64,000 nucleotides of DNA from an uncultured Pedobacter sp. (GTDB lineage: Bacteria > Bacteroidota > Bacteroidia > Sphingobacteriales > Sphingobacteriaceae), in contig NZ_CAJYOJ010000053.1 in the NCBI RefSeq assembly GCF_913776295.1, forward strand, positions 1-64,000, read 5' to 3'. The translations under genes and the position numbers were made by a program. The stretch's first letter is position 1. Each line of letters opens with the position of its first letter. A model generated the notes under the pieces. It did no database searches. It was not told where the DNA came from and saw nothing but the letters and a program-made list of their open reading frames with translations. Below, piece after piece: positions 19,336 to 27,979 of this stretch.

Positions 19336-20501
19336 TTAATCCTATCCTGAATCAATACTATCACATTGTTAAACAATCAGACCTTTTTAGGTCTCATTAT
19401 CTTAACTATGATGATTATCGAAATGCACCCATTATAGGTAAAAAGGAATTAATTGGTCTGCTGAATGATAATTTTGACTTGCATAGTCAGAAACGAGGCG
19501 TTTATTTAGTACGATCGGGCGGATCTACCCAAAAACCACTGGTTTTTCCCGTTGATATTGCAGAAAATCTCGAACAGCGTGCAGCCCTTGCATCCGCATT
19601 AAAACAAGCTGAAGTATTTACACCAAAAACCATCGCACTTAATATGTTTGGTTACATGGATATGTACCGTACCGCTGCAATTATGGATGATCTGCTGGAG
19701 AGGTGTAATGCAACAACCTTAGTTGCCAGCGCCAGCCTACCTTACGAAGAGGCTTACCAGATGGCGCTAAATTTTAAGCCAGATTTATTATTGGGAACAC
19801 CATCAAAATTATTCCTTTTCGCGCAATACCTTAAAAAAAAACAGCTTCGCTTATCCATTACCAACCTTTTATTTGGTGGCGAGTTTTTGCCGCCGTCACA
19901 TATCAAACTTTTCGAAGATATTTTCGGAACCCGACAGATCTATTCATTATATGGTGCTGCAGAAACAGGGATATGGGCCTGGTGCAACTATAGCCGGTCG
20001 CCATCATTGTTCAGGGTAATTGATGGTCTGATAGTAGAACCAAACAATCCTGATGCTAATGGCTATGGCCCGCTACTCGTAAGCAATCTATTCCGTAAGC
20101 GTTTCCCCATCTTTAGGTATGATACCGGCGATATCGGCAAATGGGTAGAAGTTGAGGGGCAATTGTATCTGGAATTAAAAGGGAGGTATTCAAATTCTTT
20201 TATGTTTAACGAATGCAACTATGAGCTTGATGATTTTAATGCTGTTTTTGCGGATGTTGAACGGTTTCAGATACAAATTATACCTCATGAAGAACATACA
20301 TCCATAATATTTATGCTGGTAACCGATATCACCAATGTTGACCAAAATGTATATGTTGAACAAAAACTCCGACAGCTATATGAGGTATTTGGTTACAAAG
20401 TAAAAAAATTAGAGGTTTTAGTCGGTCATGAGTTAAATCTGTATACCAATGTTGTTACTGGTAAAACACCCGCGTTGATTGATTATCGGATTTGTACCTG
20501 A
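19332..20501 (+). CDS. PaaK-like adenylate-forming enzyme
   Basis: 389 residues. ANL superfamily motifs are RSGGSTQKPLVFP (phosphate loop, about 60), SLYGAAETGIWAW (about 205-217) and FRYDTGDIGKW (about 263-273), followed by a small C-terminal domain. The nearest class by length and order is the phenylacetate-CoA ligase / coenzyme F390 synthetase group. It activates a carboxylate as an acyl-adenylate for thioester or amide formation. There is no adjacent carrier protein. The ATGA overlap with the glycosyltransferase places it in the same operon. Confidence 0.8.
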   Translation: MINPILNQYYHIVKQSDLFRSHYLNYDDYRNAPIIGKKELIGLLNDNFDLHSQKRGVYLVRSGGSTQKPLVFPVDIAENLEQRAALASALKQAEVFTPKTIALNMFGYMDMYRTAAIMDDLLERCNATTLVASASLPYEEAYQMALNFKPDLLLGTPSKLFLFAQYLKKKQLRLSITNLLFGGEFLPPSHIKLFEDIFGTRQIYSLYGAAETGIWAWCNYSRSPSLFRVIDGLIVEPNNPDANGYGPLLVSNLFRKRFPIFRYDTGDIGKWVEVEGQLYLELKGRYSNSFMFNECNYELDDFNAVFADVERFQIQIIPHEEHTSIIFMLVTDITNVDQNVYVEQKLRQLYEVFGYKVKKLEVLVGHELNLYTNVVTGKTPALIDYRICT

Positions 20502-21166
20502 TAATTGATGTATTTTGGATATTAGTGGTATTCAGACCAATGCTTCTTCAAGTGTGCCTTTAAACTAAGCAAATTGGAAATTTCTCTAAGTTTTGAGAAA
20601 GTAAAACGCCGTGACAGGTTAAATATACGGCATGTATTGGCTTTCTCCGAAACGCTTAACTATTTTAATTTATACTGATTTTTAAGTATTGCTCTCCGAT
20701 AGAATCAATTGTATCTTGTAAACAGATGCATGTACTTCTTTATAATTAGAAAAATTAGTTTTGATTTAAATGGCTAAAAATTCTAAAATGCACTATAGTC
20801 TATCCCGAATATAATCCTATTCATGTAGAGAATGATAACATCTACATAATGTATTCTTATTTCGGATTTTATATTTAGATATTATGTTTGAATTAGATTG
20901 ATGATGTGTTAAATGGTTTTCACTTTTGAGGTATGTTATGCGGAAAAAAGAAATGGATTTTGATAGTTAAAAAATTCAAACCTGATAATTAGATAGTGCA
21001 TGTTATGCCTGTTAGTAATTCCTGCGCTTGATAAGGAAAGAATTGATCAAAGCATTAAGATTCATACTGAAATCGCCTTTTAGCTCACCAGATACACAAT
21101 CATGGTAATTACCATTCAAAAAATTAACTTATCACCTATTTATAGCACTTATTTGATATAAAAGTC
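20502..21166. other. Intergenic region
   Basis: 665 nt, AT-rich, between the four-gene cluster and the TIM-barrel gene. I see no supportable gene, RNA or clear terminator hairpin, only short palindromes. It probably holds the promoter of the next gene. Confidence 0.4.
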
Positions 21167-23509
21167 ATGGCAAAAATAACACCAATAACAGATGGATATA
21201 TAAATGAAATCATCAAGGCATCTGGTCCTTTCAATCCAAATTTAAACAAAACACAGGGCATTAAGTTAAGGGAGCTTATAAAAAAACTGAGAGATGGGGC
21301 AGCAGACGAAACCAGTATTTATAATTTAATTAGTCCAGCCATTAATGCAGTAATGGTCACTAGCTTTGATGAATTTGGTTATGATACAACCATACGAAGC
21401 AATATTGGGGCAACTAAATATTTCAATGCTATTTACGAATCTTTGGTTATTGGCAGTTCATCGCCAGAGAAAACTGATTTTACCTATACTGTTGAAGAGA
21501 ATCTTTCCAGGTTAACTGAGGTAGATACCTGTGTAATGTGGTTGAACTGGTTTAGTGAAGGCTTTATCAATCCAACGGTTGTAAAGGCTGGGATCAGTCA
21601 GGATGTAAAAGCGGAAATAGCTGATGGCGTGTGGACTGCTGGAGGTTATAGTAAGGATACAGCCCTTCAAATATCTAATGTTATTGATCTGGCCGGAACA
21701 CAAAATGATCAAAGCTTCATCAATGGAGCGCGTTACCTTCAAGAGCGAGGCTATAAGGTTGGCTTTGCACCTATTGTCAGATTTATAAATAACAGCGATA
21801 TCAACAATAAAGAGCGCTGGAGAGGAGAAGTCATATTCTCAGAAGAATCATCAGTGCATGCTTGGATAGAAAGTTATAGAACTTTCGTAGAATATTACCT
21901 TGAGCTTTCAAGTGATGCAGGTATTGATTTATCACTCATCTACATTGGATCGGAGATGGTTACACTGTCTACGAATAGCAATGCAGCCATCCGAAACAAA
22001 TGGTTTGTAACGTTAAAACAACTTGCAGCATCTGCCAGGCATTATTTTCCTGCCTCAAAAATTACATATGCGGCAGATTGGACAGAGTTTGGTTATACAA
22101 ATAATCAATTTTTTATGGATTGGCTTTGGGCAGATCCGAATATCGACCATCCTGGGATTGACTATTATATGCCCATATTGGAAGAGCATTCAGATGATGT
22201 AGGTACAATAAAAAAAGGATTTATTGCTGGAGAACTAATGGATTATTATTACAGCGGGCATACTAGTGAGTATAGGAAATATTCTGTTTCTAATGGTAAA
22301 GGTAAATCTGCATTGAGCAAAACAAAAATGAGTGTTCAGTATGGTTTAAAAAACATCCGTTCATTTATCAACAATCAACACTATCAAACAAAAAGAGAAG
22401 GCTTCATCGCCGATTCGTCTCCTCTGGTTATTGATAGCAATTATATTAATTCCATACAGGAGACTAATAAATTGATAAACGGACTTACCGGAAATGGGTT
22501 AGTTGATTCCGTTATGAAATCAGGTGCTAAAGGTGGGGTCGGAAAAGCACTTGGATTAAATAAAAAATGGTTACGGTTAAATGGTGCACAATTTGCAAAA
22601 TGTGATTTGTCAAATATGCCTGGTAGCCCGCAAATCATAGATTTTTCTTTAAATTTTCTGATTGAGGAAATTCCAGGCGGATATGGACGTGTTTTCAAAT
22701 GTGATCTTTTAGACTTATTCTTTGACGGAAATACCTTAAAATTGGCTATCAATAATAGTACTTATTTAGATGTCATCACTTCGGTAAATATAAATTCAGC
22801 CTATCACCTGACGGTAAAGATTGAAAATGGTTCTGCTATGGTTAAATGTGGAACTTTCGTAAATACATCTGCTGTCAGTCAGACTGGTTTAGGTAGCACA
22901 TTTTTTCTCGGGGCTGGCGGAGAGACTTGGGATTTTGTAAAATGTAAAATATATCAGTGCAGAATTGCGGTAAAAAATGCTACCGATTGGTATGGGGGAA
23001 CGTTTCATTTTGAAGATGAATATTTGGGGAGAAGAACAGAATGGGATGCCAATTTTATACTTGGACAAAACAAAACCTTAATGGCCACAGAACTGGGGGT
23101 TGCCTCTATTTCGGGTTCTTTAGTGGAGCCCAATGTTTTTCCACATATACGCAAATCGAATCAATCGGATGCTATTCTCCCACAAAATAACAGTAATGAA
23201 TATTTTAGAAGATTGCAGTATTTTAGTTTTTACATTAATGAAATTTTTGGTCCATATGGCTCATCATTTGATATTGATGAAGTTCACCAATCACTAGGCC
23301 TGAGGCTTTTGATCGAGTTTTTAAAAGCTGCAGGTTGTTCTACCCAAGTTGTATACAACCTGGATGCAAGGTACCACCTCTCTTTAAAAGCCGTTACAGG
23401 AGGTGCCTTATATTATGTAGATGCACCAAACCATTTATTTAACCATGCATTAAATGGTAAATTGGTTAATCATTATATAAACGGGATAGATCAGGAAATC
23501 CGGCCTTAG
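21167..23509 (+). CDS. GTA TIM-barrel protein with an inserted lectin-like domain
   Basis: 780 residues, no signal peptide. Residues 5-43 (YINEIIKASGPFNPNLNK, KLRELIKKLRD) are a helical leader. The body matches the GTA_TIM family of gene-transfer-agent and phage tail proteins: YAADWTEFGY (D304), HPGIDYYMPI, QYGLKNIRSFINNQHY and, much later, ATELGVASISGSLVEPNVFP (E642). Between the last two, about residues 415-625, lies an extra region whose core (about 465-600) reads like a concanavalin/LamG beta-sandwich (LRLNGAQFAKCDLSNMPG, FSLNFLIEEI, LTVKIENGSAM, FFLGAGG). Related tail proteins use the barrel to bind or cut surface glycans. No other phage gene is nearby. Confidence 0.75.
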   Translation: MAKITPITDGYINEIIKASGPFNPNLNKTQGIKLRELIKKLRDGAADETSIYNLISPAINAVMVTSFDEFGYDTTIRSNIGATKYFNAIYESLVIGSSSPEKTDFTYTVEENLSRLTEVDTCVMWLNWFSEGFINPTVVKAGISQDVKAEIADGVWTAGGYSKDTALQISNVIDLAGTQNDQSFINGARYLQERGYKVGFAPIVRFINNSDINNKERWRGEVIFSEESSVHAWIESYRTFVEYYLELSSDAGIDLSLIYIGSEMVTLSTNSNAAIRNKWFVTLKQLAASARHYFPASKITYAADWTEFGYTNNQFFMDWLWADPNIDHPGIDYYMPILEEHSDDVGTIKKGFIAGELMDYYYSGHTSEYRKYSVSNGKGKSALSKTKMSVQYGLKNIRSFINNQHYQTKREGFIADSSPLVIDSNYINSIQETNKLINGLTGNGLVDSVMKSGAKGGVGKALGLNKKWLRLNGAQFAKCDLSNMPGSPQIIDFSLNFLIEEIPGGYGRVFKCDLLDLFFDGNTLKLAINNSTYLDVITSVNINSAYHLTVKIENGSAMVKCGTFVNTSAVSQTGLGSTFFLGAGGETWDFVKCKIYQCRIAVKNATDWYGGTFHFEDEYLGRRTEWDANFILGQNKTLMATELGVASISGSLVEPNVFPHIRKSNQSDAILPQNNSNEYFRRLQYFSFYINEIFGPYGSSFDIDEVHQSLGLRLLIEFLKAAGCSTQVVYNLDARYHLSLKAVTGGALYYVDAPNHLFNHALNGKLVNHYINGIDQEIRP

Positions 23510-23653
23510 CGGATTGCAATCAGTTCTTTGATATGCATGCTGCCAACCTTTAAGAGCAATTTTTAGAATTGTTCTTAAGGGTAGGTTTGACATCTACATC
23601 ACATCCCGATAGAACTGAATTAAAGTCTTAGTTATTTTATGCTTGGTTTACCA

Positions 23654-24793
23654 CTAAACTCTTGCCAATATTTTTAAAGAGCGCTGAACAGCCCTGGGCT
23701 TTTTTTTCTTTTTGCGTTTACCAAGCCAGATCAGAAAGCCGGTTACTGGCAGGCTTGCTGTAAACAGTGTAACCACAAATGTGAATATTTTTGTGCCCAA
23801 ACCATATATACTTCCGGCATGCAAGGGCAAAACATATTTCTTGATCTTCGTACCCAAGCTTAAAGCGGCAAAAGGCTGCGGTTTGATGAGATGTCCGGTT
23901 TTGCTGTCAAAATAAGCTGCGTTTGTACATCCGGGAGGTAACTGCTCACTTTCTTTTTGCCCCATGATCGCCTGGCCACCTTTGGGTGGGAAATTGAAGT
24001 TAAGTCTGCCCGGATGAGGATACAGCTCATTCATAATATGTTCCATCTTCTGTAAGATGCCTGGACAGGCCGTTTTAATCTTGGCCTGATTTTTTGTAGG
24101 AGGTTCATTTTGCGATTTGCCATCCGCCAGTTGATAGATCAGGTTTTCGGCCCAATCGTAACTCATTACCAGGCCTGTAAGGGTAATCAGAATCAGGAAA
24201 AACGATAGATAAAAGCCGGTTACCGCATGCAGGTCCCAGTTAAGCCGTTTGCTTTTCGCATTCCACTTAATTTTAAAGCGTTGTTTGACGGCATTTTTAT
24301 TCGCAGGCCACCAGATAAAAATCCCGCTGATAGTCAGAAACAAACAAATAAGGCAGGAAATACCTGTTATTGCCTTTCCTGTTTTATCCAGCAGCAAATA
24401 GCGGTGCAGGTTTCGGACTGTTCTGAAAAACTGTTGCTGGAAAAGGCCTTTGTATAATATCGTGCCATTAAATGGGTTGATGTAAACAACCTTCATTTCA
24501 GGGCCTTTACCAACACGAGCCTCTGCGCTTCGTTCAGGTGCTGCCTCCAAAATCAATTTAGATACCTTTTTGCCGGGGTAAATGCTGTTGGCGATATTAA
24601 ATAGACTGTCTGCGGTTAAACGCTGCTGTGTGGGACGTACAAAATGACGCTCTTTAAAAAATACCAGTTCCAGTTCATCCTCAAAAGAAAGTAAGCAACC
24701 TGAAATGGCAACGACCATTAAAATAAGGCCAGTGATTAATCCTAGCCACAAATGCAGCCAGCCTGTAATGCCTTTAAACCGGTTATTAGCCAT
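23654..24793 (-). CDS. PepSY-associated membrane protein
   Basis: About 379 residues from the ATG at 24793 (MANNRFKG). The first annotated ATG at 24823 would overlap the receptor gene. Membrane segments are at about 6-30 (ITGWLHLWLGLITGLILMVVAISG), near 140, near 190 (GFYLSFFLILITLTGLVMSYDWAE) and near 340. The PepSY-like region lies between. These proteins accompany siderophore receptors and may reduce or handle siderophore iron in the periplasm or inner membrane. It follows the receptor gene by 4 nt. Confidence 0.9.
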   Translation of the reverse strand: MANNRFKGITGWLHLWLGLITGLILMVVAISGCLLSFEDELELVFFKERHFVRPTQQRLTADSLFNIANSIYPGKKVSKLILEAAPERSAEARVGKGPEMKVVYINPFNGTILYKGLFQQQFFRTVRNLHRYLLLDKTGKAITGISCLICLFLTISGIFIWWPANKNAVKQRFKIKWNAKSKRLNWDLHAVTGFYLSFFLILITLTGLVMSYDWAENLIYQLADGKSQNEPPTKNQAKIKTACPGILQKMEHIMNELYPHPGRLNFNFPPKGGQAIMGQKESEQLPPGCTNAAYFDSKTGHLIKPQPFAALSLGTKIKKYVLPLHAGSIYGLGTKIFTFVVTLFTASLPVTGFLIWLGKRKKKKKPRAVQRSLKILARV

Positions 24794-24797
24794 CCTA

Positions 24798-27179
24798 TTA
24801 AAACTTAAGCGCAATGCTGCCAATAAATTGCGCCGGATTTTGCGGAGTCAACCTTACCGACCAGGCTTTTTCGCTGGTTAAATTATTTACCTTAAAGTTA
24901 ACGCGGTATCTGGGCTGGTCATAAAACAGGGCGGCATCCAGCATGGTGTAAGCCGGTATGGTAATCTTGGTACTCTGTGTGTTGGTTTGGTATGATTTAC
25001 TTCCATAATTACCCCCAAAGCCAATGCCTAATCCACGCAGGCTGCCCTTTTGTAAACGATAACTCACCCAAAGGTTAGCCATTTTGTCCGGTCCTGATAA
25101 GGCCGGGCGCAGATTATTTACTGTTGCATCAGCATTGGTAAATAAGCTGTAATTGTAAGCATAACCTGCTATGATATTTAAACCGCTGAAAGGATTTGCG
25201 ATAATATCAACCTCAATTCCCCGGCTGAGTTGCGAACCGTCCTGGATAGAATAATTAATATCCCGTGGGTCTAAGCGTAAAACATTATCTACTTTTATAT
25301 CATAGTAACTTATTGTTCCAGACAAACGGTTATTAAATAAGTCGCCTTTCAAACCGAATTCAAGCTGGTTGGCATGTTCTGGTTTGAATGCAGTACCATC
25401 AAGTGATTGACCATTTCGATTAAAAAATCCGCCCATATAATTACCGAATAACGACAGGTGGTCTTTACTGATTTCATAAACCAATCCTAACTTTTGTGAA
25501 ACCGCCGTTTGTTTATAAGGGCCGGCAGATGTGCCGCTTGAACCTAATCCTCCTGTGATCTGCCCGGTTACAATGTTATAAACACCCTTGTAATCAAATC
25601 TGTTTACCCTGATGCTCGCCATGGCCAGCAATTGGTCGGTAATGTTAAATACGTCTGATACGTAAGCCCCATAAGTATTATCCCGGTTGTATTCTTTACG
25701 TAGCGTGCCCCTGCTGCTCAGAGAGTCTACTTTGAAACGGCTGATGCGATAGGCAGGCTGTGGGTTTATAAAGTTTACATCCTGGTTGTAATTAACCGTA
25801 ACCCGGTCAAAATCGTTATAGTTGTTATAAAAATCTATCCCTGCAACGATACGGTTACGGAATTTGCCTACTTTGAAATCACCGATAAAGTTCTGCTGTA
25901 TGTTTGTCGCAATGAAATTGGTATTTCCAACAATGATCTGCGGGCGTACCGTAGTTGCAGATCTTCCGTTCAGCGCGGTGATGTAGCCGTCAATGGTGGA
26001 GCGGTTTCTTGAAAGAATGGTTTGAGATGTCCAGCTACCGGATATTTTATAATTTACCTGTGCAAAGATGTTCAGCATCTGTGTGGAATAAGTAAGATCG
26101 TTGCTCAGGAATGTCTTATTATAGGGGAAGCCGATATCGGTAATAGACTGATTGGTATTTGGTGTGATAAAGGGATTGAAACGTACAACAGACGTACCTT
26201 TTTCCTGTCCGAATTCAACGTCCATCAAAAGGGATAATTTGTCAGTTATTTGATAGGAGAAACTTGGGGCTATTGCGATATTATTCGTGAAACCAAGATC
26301 CTGAAAGCTTTTTTGATGAGTGGTGGCGGCATTGAGGCGGAATAAAGCTGTCTTATCCGCATTAACGGGTGTGTTTACATCAAGTGTTAAACGGTTTAGG
26401 TTCCAGCTTCCTGCCGTATAGGCTACTTCCCCACCAAAATCATTATAAGGCTTTTTAGTTACACGGTTATATAATCCCCCGTAGCTGCTGGAAATATTGG
26501 TGCCAAACAACGTTGTGGACGGTCCTTTGATGGCTTCAATACGCTCCAGATTCACCGGGTCAATGAATGAAAAAGCTGGTCCGGCCACACCGTTGCGTGC
26601 ATTCGGCTCAGTTTCAAAACCGCGAGAGCGGAAAGTTACCCGACCTTGGTTCAGAATTAAAGGGATGCCGGCTCCAGGTACGTTTTTTGAGATGCTACCC
26701 AAATCTATTACAGCTTGCTCCCGCATCAATTCTTTTGATACTGAATTGTAAACCTGCGGATTCTCCAGGTTTTTGAGCGGTAAACGCGCCACATAACGGC
26801 TTTCACGTTTTGAAAATTTATTGATGTTGGAAGCAATGGTCACTTCCTGTAAAGCCTGTACGTTTTCTGTAGGGAGTTGAAAATTGCCCATCGCGGTTTG
26901 TCCAGCAACAACGGCAACTTCTATAAGGTATTCCGGAGCACCCAAAACCTGGATTTTTAAATGATAACTTCCAGGGCTAATATGGTTGAAATGATAAGTA
27001 CCCGTCTCATCTGTTAGTGTGGCCTTGTCGAGTTCGGTGATGGTAACGGATGCTGATGTATAGGGAGTGCCGTTTACCAGAAGAATTTTACCGATGATGT
27101 TTCCTGTATTTTGAGCTTTTGCTGTTACACTGGTGGATAATATAGAGATTACCAGGAGTATACGTAAATAACTTGCCAT
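24798..27179 (-). CDS. TonB-dependent siderophore receptor
   Basis: 793 residues with a signal peptide (cleavage near TAKAQ). A carboxypeptidase-like sandwich (24-100) is followed by a TonB-box/plug (about 105-240; VPGAGIPLILNQGRVTFRSRGF, NLERIEAIKGPSTTLFG) and a 22-strand-type barrel ending in FIGSIALKF. The plug fits ferric-siderophore receptors of the FpvA/FhuE group. It is the first gene of the pair with the PepSY protein and requires the TonB/ExbB system, present at 60.2-63.1 kb. Confidence 0.93.
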   Translation of the reverse strand: MASYLRILLVISILSTSVTAKAQNTGNIIGKILLVNGTPYTSASVTITELDKATLTDETGTYHFNHISPGSYHLKIQVLGAPEYLIEVAVVAGQTAMGNFQLPTENVQALQEVTIASNINKFSKRESRYVARLPLKNLENPQVYNSVSKELMREQAVIDLGSISKNVPGAGIPLILNQGRVTFRSRGFETEPNARNGVAGPAFSFIDPVNLERIEAIKGPSTTLFGTNISSSYGGLYNRVTKKPYNDFGGEVAYTAGSWNLNRLTLDVNTPVNADKTALFRLNAATTHQKSFQDLGFTNNIAIAPSFSYQITDKLSLLMDVEFGQEKGTSVVRFNPFITPNTNQSITDIGFPYNKTFLSNDLTYSTQMLNIFAQVNYKISGSWTSQTILSRNRSTIDGYITALNGRSATTVRPQIIVGNTNFIATNIQQNFIGDFKVGKFRNRIVAGIDFYNNYNDFDRVTVNYNQDVNFINPQPAYRISRFKVDSLSSRGTLRKEYNRDNTYGAYVSDVFNITDQLLAMASIRVNRFDYKGVYNIVTGQITGGLGSSGTSAGPYKQTAVSQKLGLVYEISKDHLSLFGNYMGGFFNRNGQSLDGTAFKPEHANQLEFGLKGDLFNNRLSGTISYYDIKVDNVLRLDPRDINYSIQDGSQLSRGIEVDIIANPFSGLNIIAGYAYNYSLFTNADATVNNLRPALSGPDKMANLWVSYRLQKGSLRGLGIGFGGNYGSKSYQTNTQSTKITIPAYTMLDAALFYDQPRYRVNFKVNNLTSEKAWSVRLTPQNPAQFIGSIALKF

Positions 27180-27500
27180 TAGTTTAAGGGATAGAAATAA
27201 TGGCGCAAATATATTAATTAAAATAAGTCTAAATAAGTTTAGTGAAATAATATTTCATTTTAGGCACATTTTACACTAGAGAATTATTGCAATTCATTGA
27301 AGATAACTGAAAGTGGTAATTTTGGTGGCGTAAATCGATCGGTTTTACTGGGTATTGTTTTCGCTTTTGATGCTGTTATCCGAAATGGCAGACAGGTGAG
27401 ACACTAAGCGTGTGAAATATTTACATGGAAAATCTCCGGAATTATTAAGTGTCAACTACGAACGAAGAAAATATGAAGGATACTCAGGATTAACAAATAG

Positions 27501-27530
27501 CAAAGGCTGCTCCATTTGGAGCAGCCTTTG
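27501..27530. terminator. Strong hairpin, probable original tRNA-Glu terminator
   Basis: CAAAGGCTGCTCC pairs perfectly with GGAGCAGCCTTTG over 13 bp around an ATTT loop. It sits 22 nt outside the 27552 att copy. By analogy with the terminator directly after tRNA-Glu copy 2, I infer that it ended the tRNA transcript before the island inserted. The downstream T-tract is weak. Confidence 0.6.
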
Positions 27531-27551
27531 AGTGTTTTGGGAGTTACTCCC

Positions 27552-27571
27552 TTCGTAGCCCGTAGGGGAAT
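27552..27571. repeat. Left attachment-site copy (20 bp, identical to the tRNA-Glu 3' end)
   Basis: TTCGTAGCCCGTAGGGGAAT is identical to 31612-31631, which covers the last bases of tRNA-Glu. Bases on either side differ. This is the signature of integration into a tRNA 3' end and sets the left edge of a 4.06-kb island. Confidence 0.82.
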
Positions 27572-27979
27572 ATGATCATATTCTTATCTTACTAGCTTTC
27601 AATATCTTAATGGCTGTTTGAATTCCTGCGCAACGAATTACTCACCCTTATCTTGATGAAGATTAACTCTGAAACTTACAATTCAAAGATGCAATTCGAT
27701 ATTCCAGAATACAAATATTGATCTGTCAATTTCTATCATGTATTGAAAGTTTTAAAGCAATCAAAACGTTATGAATCACTCTCGCATTAGATTATTGGTA
27801 CGGGTCGTATCAACTTGAAATGTATTTTGATGTGATACATCAAAGAGTCTAAGTTAAATTATTATTTGTGTTCATTATAAGATAATTGAGAGTCTATTAT
27901 ATAATACAGCTATAACAAATTTGATAACAGATGTCAATATATCTATATTTACATCTTAATATAATAATCAAATAAATTA

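Larger units (their letters stand above)
27180..27979. other. Intergenic region containing an island boundary
   Basis: 800 nt with no supportable gene. The AT-rich start holds a direct repeat AATAAGT (TAAAATAAGTCTAAATAAGT, 27220-27239) that may be an iron-regulator site for the receptor. Further on are a 13-bp hairpin (27501-27530), a GGGAG/CTCCC hairpin and the 20-bp tRNA-Glu 3'-end repeat at 27552-27571. Confidence 0.5.

Noticed and set aside
21167..23509. Prophage or gene-transfer agent
   Set aside because: Only one GTA-like gene is present; no capsid, terminase, portal or other tail gene is in the window.
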